Source of the DNA: an uncultured cyanobacterium
GTDB taxonomy: Bacteria > Cyanobacteriota > Cyanobacteriia > Cyanobacteriales > Nostocaceae
NCBI GenBank assembly: GCA_903903925.1
Contig: CAIVAU010000118.1
Coordinates: 1-35,216 of the forward strand
DNA: 35,216 bases
Reading direction: 5' to 3'
Both the position numbers and the translations under genes were made by a program. Below are positions 9,404 through 17,925 of the stretch, one piece after another; positions within the stretch are counted from its first letter, which is position 1; each line of letters opens with the position of its first letter. The notes beneath the pieces are model-generated. The model worked only from the letters and a program-made list of their open reading frames with translations, was not told where the DNA came from and did not search any database.

Positions 9404-10708
9404 ATGACTCATTTTGGTATTATTTGCCCTAGTTCATCCGGTCACATGAATCCAATGTGTACTATAGGTTGCGAGTTAAAGAAACGGGGTCATCGCGTCA
9501 CCATAATTGGAATGGCAGATGCTGAAAAGAAAACTTTAGCAGTAGGATTAGAATTCAAACCTGTCGCATTAAAAGAATTTCCAGAAGAAAAGATAGCAGA
9601 GTATTATGTTGAATCAGGGAAAATGAGCAAATTAGCTGCATTTCGTCATACGATTAAATTTTTTCAAAATACTGCAAGTATTATGCTGAGAGAGCTACCT
9701 TTAGTCATAAAAGAAACAGGTGTAGAAATATTATTGGTAGATCAAACTTACCCTTGGATAATAACTACTGCTGAATATTTAGATATTTATTTCATCACAA
9801 TTTGTTGCTCTTTAATGATGAATAGAGATGTTTTAGTTCCTCCTTTTTATACTTCTTGGCAATACAATCCTAGTTGGTTGTGTTGCTTACGAAATGAAAT
9901 AGGTTATAAAATACTCGATTATCTCACTCAACCAATTAAAGATATGATTGATGAGTATCGTCAAAAATGGAAATTAGCAAAATTCCCCCTAAGTTATAAT
10001 TTTCATCCTCAAGAACTTGCACAACTCACCCAACAACCAGCAGAATTTGATTTTCCACGCAGATCTTTACCTGTGTGTTTTCATTTTACTGGCCCGTATC
10101 ACTCTGAAGAAACTCGAAAACCGGTTACTTTCCCCTGGGAAAAACTAAACGGGAGAACTTTAATTTATGCTTCAATGGGAACATTACAAAATCGTCTTAT
10201 CGGTGTATTTAAAACAATAGCCGCAGCTTGCGAAAATTTAGACGCTCAATTAGTTATTTCTTTAGGAGGATCTGCCAAACCAGAATCATTACCAAAATTA
10301 GCCGGAAACCCAATATTAGTCGAATACGCGCCCCAATTAGAATTAATTAAAAAAGCTACTTTGGTAATCACTCATGCAGGCATGAATACTGCTTTAGAGT
10401 CTTTAAGCAATGGTGTACCAATGATCGCGATTCCAGTGACTAATGACCAACCAGCAGTAGCAGCGCGGATAGTTTGGAGTGGGACGGGAGAAGCTATACC
10501 AGTAGATAAATTAACCGTAGAAAAGCTTCAGAAATGCTTAAATAAGGTATTGACAGACGATTCTTATAAAAGAAATGCTTTGCGGCTTCAAGATGCGATC
10601 GCCAGCGCTGGAGGAGTTAGCAAAGCCGCCGATATTATCGAAGAAGCTGTATTTACCAAAAAGCCAGTTTTAGCTTGGGACAGACCAAGGCTGACTCCTC
10701 AGGTTTGA
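9404..10708 (+). CDS. GT1-family glycosyltransferase (MGT/CrtX-like)
   Basis: A 434-residue GT-B fold enzyme that should move a sugar from a nucleotide donor to a small lipophilic acceptor. The N-terminal half has the GHMNP acceptor-side motif near residue 13. The C-terminal donor-binding segment reads HAGMNTALE...GVPMIAIP...DQP, typical of macrolide and zeaxanthin glucosyltransferases. A Shine-Dalgarno-like AGGA lies before the ATG. A phenolic hydroxyl made by the type III PKS would be a natural acceptor; this is inference from the neighbours. Confidence 0.9.
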   Translation: MTHFGIICPSSSGHMNPMCTIGCELKKRGHRVTIIGMADAEKKTLAVGLEFKPVALKEFPEEKIAEYYVESGKMSKLAAFRHTIKFFQNTASIMLRELPLVIKETGVEILLVDQTYPWIITTAEYLDIYFITICCSLMMNRDVLVPPFYTSWQYNPSWLCCLRNEIGYKILDYLTQPIKDMIDEYRQKWKLAKFPLSYNFHPQELAQLTQQPAEFDFPRRSLPVCFHFTGPYHSEETRKPVTFPWEKLNGRTLIYASMGTLQNRLIGVFKTIAAACENLDAQLVISLGGSAKPESLPKLAGNPILVEYAPQLELIKKATLVITHAGMNTALESLSNGVPMIAIPVTNDQPAVAARIVWSGTGEAIPVDKLTVEKLQKCLNKVLTDDSYKRNALRLQDAIASAGGVSKAADIIEEAVFTKKPVLAWDRPRLTPQV

Positions 10709-10713
10709 ATTAG

Positions 10714-10749
10714 CGGTTGCCAGATTACACTTAATGTCTGGTAAAACCG
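10714..10749 (+). terminator. Hairpin after the first glycosyltransferase, possible terminator
   Basis: CGGTT and CCAGA (714-724) pair with TCTGG and AACCG (737-749) around a 12-base loop, with a small internal bulge. A T-rich stretch follows only about 10 bases later, so termination would be weak or partial. It lies in the 131-base gap before the BAHD gene and could split the transcript. Confidence 0.4.
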
Positions 10750-10839
10750 TAATTGTTAGATCGGGTTTTAATTCTTAATTAAAACACATTTTCATTTAGC
10801 AATGCCCAAGGTTTTATTATAAAATAGGATATATTTTCA

Positions 10840-12183
10840 ATGATCAAATCAGAAACATTTCTTGTTCGAGCCAATAACCATACTCAACAATTAATCACCT
10901 GTTCTTTTACGGATATTTTGATTAGAAATCTTTATGTTTCCGTTATTTTTTTTTACAGAAGAAGTGTAGATTATGATTTGCTCATAGATTCTCTCAAGCA
11001 AATACTGAATGATTTTCCAATTTTTGCAGGAGTATTAATAAATATCAATAAAAATTTGTGCCTAGACTGTAATAACCAAGGAGTTTTATTCTCGATTAGA
11101 AAAGATGATTGTACATTGAACCGAGTTATTAAGGAACTGCCAACAATCAAGAAAAATAGACTTGTCAATATAATCAACCCCAAAAAAGCAATATTAACTC
11201 AAAGCCCAATAATGACCATTCAACTCACCTATTTTTCTTGCGGAGGGATGACACTGGGTGTTTGTTGGCATCATTCAATTGGAGATATGCATACATTTAT
11301 GTCTTTTATGAAAGCCTGGTCAAATACAGTCAACAAGAAAGAATATATTGTGCCTCTAATTGTTAGAGAAAGAGATAAATATATCCAAAAACAACTAAAA
11401 GATAATAGCATAACAGTCCCTGGTGTTAGACTTTTGAGTAAAATAGAATTTTTAAAATTAGTATTTTTTATACCATTTATTGCCCTGAATAAATCTAATT
11501 TGTATTTTTATTTTTCCGAAAATGAGATTAAGAATATGAAGCAGGATTTCTTAGAGAAAACCAATCAATGGCTATCTACTAACGATGCATTATGTGCACA
11601 TATGTTTGGGATAATTTCAGAGTTAGATACATACAATAAAAAAAGATATCTTTCTATAGTGATTAATTACAGAACCCGAACAGAACTGCCACAAAACATT
11701 TTGGGTAACTTTGTTTCAACTATAGATATATTAATCAATCAGAAGGTCGATCCTTTTCAGTTAGCTCAAGACTTAAGAAAATCAGTTGACAATTTTCAAT
11801 ATTTGTATATGAATTTATTTGCAACAAAAAAATACATTGACCGAAATGGTGGAATTCAAAAAATTGATAAATTTATTCCCATAGGTATCGATCCTCTAAA
11901 AAGAAACTTGTTGGTTACTAATTGGACTAATTTTGGTGTTTACGATGTAATATTTGAGGAGTCAAATCCATTCTTCTTCACTTCTTTTGGAGATGACGTT
12001 ATTCCCTGGTTATCAAAGATTGTCAAAGGATTTTCAAATTATGGTTTAATTTACTCTGTTCCTCTGCCGACCAAATTAGCTAGAAAACTAATTGAGGAAG
12101 AGAATCTACGCAAAATACACAAATATCGCGTTCAAAAAGAGATTATGCCAGAATTTGTAGAAAAATTAGAATGGTTATTATAG
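10840..12183 (+). CDS. BAHD-like acyltransferase
   Basis: A 447-residue protein with the layout of the plant/fungal BAHD transferase family (PF02458). The catalytic HxxxD is H145-S-I-G-D149 inside CWHHSIGDMH. Near residues 361-375, NWTNFGVYDVIFEES aligns with the family's second conserved region, where the usual DFGWG is degenerate (IFEES). The VINYRTR segment fits the conserved core strand of the fold. BAHD enzymes pass acyl groups from acyl-CoA to alcohols or amines. The gene is visibly A+T-rich beside its neighbours and rich in Lys, Asn and Ile codons, which hints at transfer. In context it probably esterifies the glycoside or polyketide. An NRPS condensation-like domain is the main alternative, since it shares the fold and an HHxxxD motif (HHSIGD here), but the C-terminal motif favours BAHD. 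Confidence 0.8.
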   Translation: MIKSETFLVRANNHTQQLITCSFTDILIRNLYVSVIFFYRRSVDYDLLIDSLKQILNDFPIFAGVLININKNLCLDCNNQGVLFSIRKDDCTLNRVIKELPTIKKNRLVNIINPKKAILTQSPIMTIQLTYFSCGGMTLGVCWHHSIGDMHTFMSFMKAWSNTVNKKEYIVPLIVRERDKYIQKQLKDNSITVPGVRLLSKIEFLKLVFFIPFIALNKSNLYFYFSENEIKNMKQDFLEKTNQWLSTNDALCAHMFGIISELDTYNKKRYLSIVINYRTRTELPQNILGNFVSTIDILINQKVDPFQLAQDLRKSVDNFQYLYMNLFATKKYIDRNGGIQKIDKFIPIGIDPLKRNLLVTNWTNFGVYDVIFEESNPFFFTSFGDDVIPWLSKIVKGFSNYGLIYSVPLPTKLARKLIEEENLRKIHKYRVQKEIMPEFVEKLEWLL

Positions 12184-12267
12184 AAAATATTTCTAAATAT
12201 TAGCTCCATTAAAATTTAGAACCCATTCCTTATAAGGGTTTTAGGGGTTATCTATTTAACTTGATAC

Positions 12268-12273
12268 AAGGAG
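12268..12273 (+). promoter_or_regulatory. Strong Shine-Dalgarno before the Rieske gene
   Basis: AAGGAG ends four bases before the ATG at 12278 (AAGGAGAATTATG). It supports this start and is stronger than the sites of most cluster genes. Confidence 0.7.
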
Positions 12274-12277
12274 AATT

Positions 12278-13786
12278 ATGAGCGATAATATGACTTCAAA
12301 ACAAACTACTAATACAACCAAGTCAACAAAAGTAAACGAAACAGAAGAGAGATTTCAGTGGACAAAGCAGTGGTATCCTGTTGCTGTAGTAGAGTATTTA
12401 AATCCGTCCATACCGCAATCCATAGAGTTGCTGGGGAAGAATTTTGTCTTATGGCGGGATAAGCAAGGCAAATGGAGCTGTTTTGAAGATCTTTGTCCCC
12501 ACAGACTTGTTCGTCTTTCTGAAGGTCGGGTTGAGTCCGACGGAACTTTATTATGTGCCTATCACGCTTGGCGCTTTAGCTCCGAAGGAAAATGCGTCAG
12601 CATGCCTCAATCTAAAGATGAGGAAACTGAGGCACAAAATTGTGCTAATAGTAGGTCGTGCGCTACGGTTTATCCTCTTCAAGAAAGACAAGGACTGCTT
12701 TGGGTGTGGCCTGAGTCTGGTTCAACAGCTTTAATCGATAGTAAATTAAGAGAACCGCGGGTTATCCCTGAACTCGAAGTATCACCAGAGCGAGCTACTA
12801 AAAGTGCCTGGAACATCCGGGATCTTCCTTATGGTTGGGATTATTTTATAGAAAATGTTGCAGATCCCGCACATGTTCCCGTCTCTCATCACAACATTAT
12901 GGGCAACCGATACAAAGATGCCACATATTTTGATCTGCTTTGTGTGCGAAAGTTGTCTACTCAAGAAGGATTTGCTTTTGAAACCAAGCCTACTCCTCCT
13001 GATATCGAAACATTAATTAATGATTTCCAACCTCCATGCGTAATGCGGGTCTATTCTGTTGATAAGAGAGGATGCAAATATATCTTGACTTTATATGGTG
13101 TTCCTATCCGTCCTGGTTGGACTCGTCTGATTGGTAATCAGGTGTTCGTTAAAAATGAAAAAGGGGAGTCTCCAAAAAAAGGTCTAGGTTTTTTTGCTTT
13201 ACCTATGCCAAGCTGGTTAGGTCACATTCTGACCTCTATGCTGCTGCACCAAGATTCAGTTTTCCTGCATTACCAGGAAAAATTTATGGCGCAGTCCCCA
13301 CAAGAGAAATGGTTAGCTAGAGTTTATACTCCCAATCCTTCAGATAAAATGGTCATCACTTTCCGTCAATGGTGGGAAAAAAGATCTGGTGGTGAAATAC
13401 CATGGGACAAAAACTGCAATCAGCAACTTCCTCCTCCTGAACAAAACAAACGAAAGCTATTCGATGTTTGGAATACTCACACCAAAGATTGTCATAGTTG
13501 TCAAAAAGCATTGAAGAATATTAATCGCATTTCTCTAGCTGCTTATCTTGTTTCGATTGTTTGCTTATTGTGGGGAATTATGACTGATGCTCGTTATATA
13601 GCTATTAAAGCAGTACAATTATCTGTCTCTCCAGAAATGTTCCCATCAATGCTGAGTTGGGTTCCACCTCTGAGTTTTTGGCTAGCTGTAATTGGTGCCG
13701 TGTTATTTGCTTTAATTGGCTATTTACTCAAAATTTCCACCCGCCTATTTTATGTTTATGAATTCGAGCATTCTCACAATGATTAG
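12278..13786 (+). CDS. Rieske non-heme iron oxygenase, PaO/Tic55/CAO group
   Basis: A 502-residue oxygenase. The Rieske [2Fe-2S] ligands are Cys73 and His75 (CPHR) and Cys93 and His96 (CAYHAW). The mononuclear iron site is seen as ENVADPAHVPVSHH, with Asp196, His199 and His204 in the expected positions. Near the C-terminus are a redox-type Cys405-x2-Cys408 and two hydrophobic segments (about 415-435 and 465-488), a layout shared with pheophorbide a oxygenase, Tic55 and chlorophyllide a oxygenase relatives. It should be membrane-bound and need ferredoxin. Chlorophyll catabolism is the known role of the plant relative; its place between an acyltransferase and a glycosyltransferase instead suggests hydroxylation or ring cleavage in the pathway. 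That reassignment is inference. Confidence 0.9.
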   Translation: MSDNMTSKQTTNTTKSTKVNETEERFQWTKQWYPVAVVEYLNPSIPQSIELLGKNFVLWRDKQGKWSCFEDLCPHRLVRLSEGRVESDGTLLCAYHAWRFSSEGKCVSMPQSKDEETEAQNCANSRSCATVYPLQERQGLLWVWPESGSTALIDSKLREPRVIPELEVSPERATKSAWNIRDLPYGWDYFIENVADPAHVPVSHHNIMGNRYKDATYFDLLCVRKLSTQEGFAFETKPTPPDIETLINDFQPPCVMRVYSVDKRGCKYILTLYGVPIRPGWTRLIGNQVFVKNEKGESPKKGLGFFALPMPSWLGHILTSMLLHQDSVFLHYQEKFMAQSPQEKWLARVYTPNPSDKMVITFRQWWEKRSGGEIPWDKNCNQQLPPPEQNKRKLFDVWNTHTKDCHSCQKALKNINRISLAAYLVSIVCLLWGIMTDARYIAIKAVQLSVSPEMFPSMLSWVPPLSFWLAVIGAVLFALIGYLLKISTRLFYVYEFEHSHND

Positions 13787-13841
13787 TTTTGTTGTATAAT
13801 TTTTACTGTGAGTTAGCAGCAAAACTATATCAGTTTTACCT

Positions 13842-15115
13842 ATGCACATTGCTATTATTGCTCTGGGAACTCGAGGGGATGTTCAACCCTATATTGCTTT
13901 GGGAAAGGGGTTAGAAAAAGCTGGTAACGTTGTACGATTGGTGACCCATGAAAACTTTGAAGTTCTAGTAAATTCCTATGGATTAGAGTTTTGGCCTCTC
14001 AAAGGCAATGTACAGGATATCCTTCAAAGTAAAGAAATGCGTGAGATCTTAGAGCAAGGTAATTTCCTCACCATTACATTGCAGATGGCAAAACTAGGAG
14101 GGCAACACGTAGCTATTGATTGGGCGAAGAAAGGTTTAGCAGCTTGTCAGGGAATGGATATGGTGCTCGCAGGAATTGGGGGGCTGTACCTCGGTCTCTC
14201 CCTTGCAGAAAAGTTGGGGCTTCCATTTCTTCAGGCCTATGTAGTTCCCTTTACTCCTACAAAGGCCTTTCCCGGTGTTCTTATTCCCAAATCCCTATCT
14301 GGACTTGGAAGTTCTTTTAATCGCTTTTCACATCATTTAACCCGACAGATTATGTGGCAGATGTTGCAGTCAGATGATCGTATAGCGCGACAGCAAGTAC
14401 TTGGCTTGCCCGCAGCCTCGTTTTGGGGACCATACAATGCTGCTCGCTTTCATCAATATCCAATTCTCTATGGTTTTAGTCCGTCAGTGATTCCCAAACC
14501 ATCTGATTGGGATAAGAATATTCATGTCACTGGTTATTGGTTCTTGGATCCAGCATCTGATTGGAACCCGCCCTCAGCCCTGATGGAGTTCCTGCAGGGC
14601 GGTCCACCCCCCGTTTATATTGGGTTTGGGAGTATGAGCAGTCAAAACCCAGCAGAAACCACCGATCTCTGTTTGCAAGCTCTTGCACGAACTCAACAAC
14701 GTGCCATAATGCTCTCTGGCTGGGGCGGTTTGGATAAGGTGAATTTACCAGATACAGTTTTTATGGCGGACTCAATCCCTCATTCGTGGCTCTTCCCGCG
14801 TGTCGGAGCTGTAGTACATCATGGTGGTGCTGGAACAACAGGCGTAGGTCTCAGAGCAGGTATTCCTTCTATCGTTATTCCTTTCTCTGGAGATAAGGTG
14901 TTTTGGGGGCAGCGCGTAGCGGAATTAGGAGTTGGACCAGAACCTATTCCACGTAAAAAACTTACGGTTGAGCGACTTGCACAAGCGATTCAAAAGGCTT
15001 TAACAGATCAAACGATGCGTCAGCGTGCGGCTAATCTGGGGTCGAAAATCCAAGCTGAGGATGGAATAGCAAGCGCAGTCGCCATTATACAGGATATGGT
15101 AGTGATACGGAAGTA

Positions 15116-15116
<1 letters not shown>
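13842..15116 (+). CDS. Sterol/lipid glucosyltransferase-like GT1 enzyme
   Basis: A 424-residue GT-B enzyme starting MHIAIIALGTRGDVQPY, the typical N-terminal acceptor/lipid-binding start of UDP-glucose:sterol glucosyltransferases. The donor site has HHGGAGTTGVGLRAG followed by PSIVIPFSGDKVFWG. In most relatives the last segment reads GDQ, and the Gln contacts the sugar hydroxyls; here it is Lys, which may change or weaken donor choice. It is the second glycosyltransferase of the cluster, so a disaccharide or two glycosylation sites are possible. Its stop shares a base with the ABC remnant frame, and the cluster seems to end here. Confidence 0.88.
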
Positions 15117-15703
<587 letters not shown>

Positions 15704-15721
15704 CAACCGACAGCTAACAGC

Positions 15722-15847
15722 TAATGACTAATGACCAATGACCAATGACTAATGACTAATGACCAATGACTAATGACTAATGACCAATGACTAATGACCA
15801 ATGACTAATGACTAATGACTAATGACTAATGACCAATGACTAATGAC
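15722..15847 (+). repeat. Heptamer array, 18 units of (T/C)AATGAC
   Basis: Exactly 18 seven-base units. The first base alternates irregularly between T (12 units) and C (6 units), and the other six bases do not vary. This is a short tandemly repeated repetitive (STRR) element of the type known in heterocystous cyanobacteria. It fills most of the gap between the ABC remnant and the HlyD gene. Two more TAATGAC-type units are at 20563-20577. Confidence 0.95.
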
Positions 15848-15872
15848 TAACAACTAACAATCCAAAATCCTG

Positions 15873-17459
15873 ATGACTCAACTTAATGACAATCAACTTA
15901 ACGGTAATCATCGTCCTGAAAAGCATGAAAACCGAGGCAAACAAGATTCGCGGGTACTCACAGATGGAGCCAAAATTCCTCAACCATCTTTAAATGAATC
16001 ACAAGCTCAAATGTTTGAGCAATCTGTTGTGTTACGCCAATCTCCATTTTGGTCACGCACAATCATGATGACATTGATCGGGTTAGCCTGCTTTGGAATT
16101 GCTTGGGCATACTTAGCTAAAATTGAGCAAGTCATTCCCGCAACAGGTCAGCTCAAGCCAGAAGGAACAGTGAAAGAAGTTCAGGCTCCAATTAATGGAG
16201 TCGTGAAAGCTGTTTACGTTAAAGATGGACAACACGTAAAACCGGGAGACTTATTGCTGGCTTTTGATTCTATCGCTAGTAAAGCTGAATTAGATTCTTT
16301 AAACAAAGTTCGCCATTCATTAATGCAAGAAAACGAGATTTATCGCCATTTAATGGAGACAGGTTCCGCTGAAGCAACTGAAATGGCATTTTTGCACGGT
16401 AATTTACCAAAAGAAGCTACTTTTCTGCTCAAAAGTCGAGCCGAGTTACTTGCAGAAAATGAGTTATTGAGAACTGAATTAAAAAACTCTACTGCAGGTG
16501 TAGCTTCTCTGGGATCTGATGAACAAGAACGTCTACAAATTGCTAAAAAAGAGCAAGTTTCACGTGCTGAGGCAGCGCAGTTGCAAGTCGAACAATCTAA
16601 GAAAAAACTGACTCAAAATCAAGTTCAAATTAGTGAAAGTAGAGTAAGTTTAGCCATTGAGCAGAAAATTTTAAATAAACTTAAAATCTTAGCAGAACAA
16701 GGTGGAATTTCTCAGATCCAGTATGTTCAGCAGCAAAAACGGGTACAAGACATTATTGCGGACATCAACAAATCAATTGAGGAACAGATACCCTTAAATT
16801 ATGAAATTCAACAAGGGAAACAGCAATTGAACAATTCAATAGCTGCTTCTGATAAAACTGCATCAGATAAAATAGCTGACAACAAAAAGCGTATTGCTGA
16901 AATTGATACTCAACTCACTAAAAATATACTGGAAAATGAAAAGCAATTGGCTGATACCAATAGCAAAATCTCACAAGCACAATTGAATTTGAGATATCAA
17001 GCAGTTCGTGCTCCTGTTGCTGGAACAGTTTTTGATTTACAAGCAAAAAACCCTGGCTTTGTGGCAAGCACAACCCAAAAACTCCTAGACATTGTGCCAA
17101 ATGAAAATTTTGTTGCTGAAGCTTTCATTATGAACAAGGATATTGGCTTTGTAAGGGAAGGTATGAAAGTCGATCTTCGGATTGACTCGTTTCCTTATAG
17201 CGAGTTCGGTGAGATCAAAGGAGAATTAGTTTACGTAGGTTCAGACGCCTTACCACCAGACCAAATCCATCAAAATTATCGGTTCCCAGTAAAAGTTCAT
17301 TTAGATAAACAATCGCTCTTAGTTGGGGGTAAAAACATCTCCTTACGGTCAGGAATGTCGATTACCGCTAACATTAAAGTGCGTGAACAACGAACAGTCA
17401 TGAGTCTGTTTACTGAGTTGTTTACTAAGCAAGTTGATAGTCTCAAAGAAGTACGTTGA
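15873..17459 (+). CDS. HlyD-family membrane fusion protein (type I secretion adaptor)
   Basis: A 528-residue periplasmic adaptor. A cytoplasmic N-terminus of about 60 residues is followed by one membrane span (about 63-81). A lipoyl-like half-motif comes next (VQAPINGVVKAVYVKDGQHVKPGD), then a long coiled coil (about 140-360, rich in Glu, Gln and Lys), then the second half-motif (YQAVRAPVAGTVFDL), and finally a beta-barrel end. Such proteins link an inner-membrane ABC exporter to a TolC-like channel. The adjacent ABC gene is deleted, so this adaptor either works with an exporter encoded elsewhere or is a leftover. The frame is intact. The heptamer array lies 25 bases upstream and may have displaced the original promoter. 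Confidence 0.92.
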   Translation: MTQLNDNQLNGNHRPEKHENRGKQDSRVLTDGAKIPQPSLNESQAQMFEQSVVLRQSPFWSRTIMMTLIGLACFGIAWAYLAKIEQVIPATGQLKPEGTVKEVQAPINGVVKAVYVKDGQHVKPGDLLLAFDSIASKAELDSLNKVRHSLMQENEIYRHLMETGSAEATEMAFLHGNLPKEATFLLKSRAELLAENELLRTELKNSTAGVASLGSDEQERLQIAKKEQVSRAEAAQLQVEQSKKKLTQNQVQISESRVSLAIEQKILNKLKILAEQGGISQIQYVQQQKRVQDIIADINKSIEEQIPLNYEIQQGKQQLNNSIAASDKTASDKIADNKKRIAEIDTQLTKNILENEKQLADTNSKISQAQLNLRYQAVRAPVAGTVFDLQAKNPGFVASTTQKLLDIVPNENFVAEAFIMNKDIGFVREGMKVDLRIDSFPYSEFGEIKGELVYVGSDALPPDQIHQNYRFPVKVHLDKQSLLVGGKNISLRSGMSITANIKVREQRTVMSLFTELFTKQVDSLKEVR

Positions 17460-17506
17460 GGAAGAATTCAGGAGACAGAAGTCAAGTCGTTTCGCTCCAA
17501 TTCAAA

Positions 17507-17734
17507 GGTGGTAGGGATAGTCTTGCTTTTAGAACTTATATTAAAGAAGTTTTAGTTCCAAATCTCTGGCCAGGCGCGTGTGTAGTTATGGATAATTTTA
17601 GCTCTCATTAAGTCAGTGGGATACAAGAGGCTATTGAATCTGTTGGCGCTCACTTAATTTATTTATCTCCTTATTCACCAGAGTTTTCTCCAATAGAAAA
17701 TTGTTGGTCTAAAATTAAAGAATTTTTACGTTAA
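17507..17734 (+). pseudogene. IS630-family transposase C-terminal fragment
   Basis: Translation gives AFRTYIKEVLVPNLW, VVMDNFSSH, then stop TAA at 17609, then LIYLSPYSPEFSPIENCW and SKIKEFLR before another stop. The DN...H and YSPE-SPIEN-W-K motifs are those of the DDE domain of IS630-type transposases. The N-terminal half is absent and the frame has at least one internal stop, so this is a decayed copy. The following bases to about 17850 may be more of the same element in a shifted frame. No clear terminal inverted repeats or TA duplication can be assigned. Confidence 0.8.
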
Positions 17735-17925
17735 TTTTATGGAGTCTTTTTGGGGATTTGTCACAGAGTTAATGAGATTAAATCGCAATAAACTGGAGTA
17801 TTATTTACAAGGTCTAAGGGCTATGGAACTTATCCTCTCTGCATTATAGTTTCTATGTCGCCTCTCAGCTACTATACACAAAATTCACAAAATCTTCATG
17901 GTTATTTTATAGAAACCATATATGA

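Noticed and set aside
15722..15847. Possible CRISPR array
   Set aside because: Units are 7 bases with no spacers, and no cas genes are near. It is a heptamer tandem repeat.
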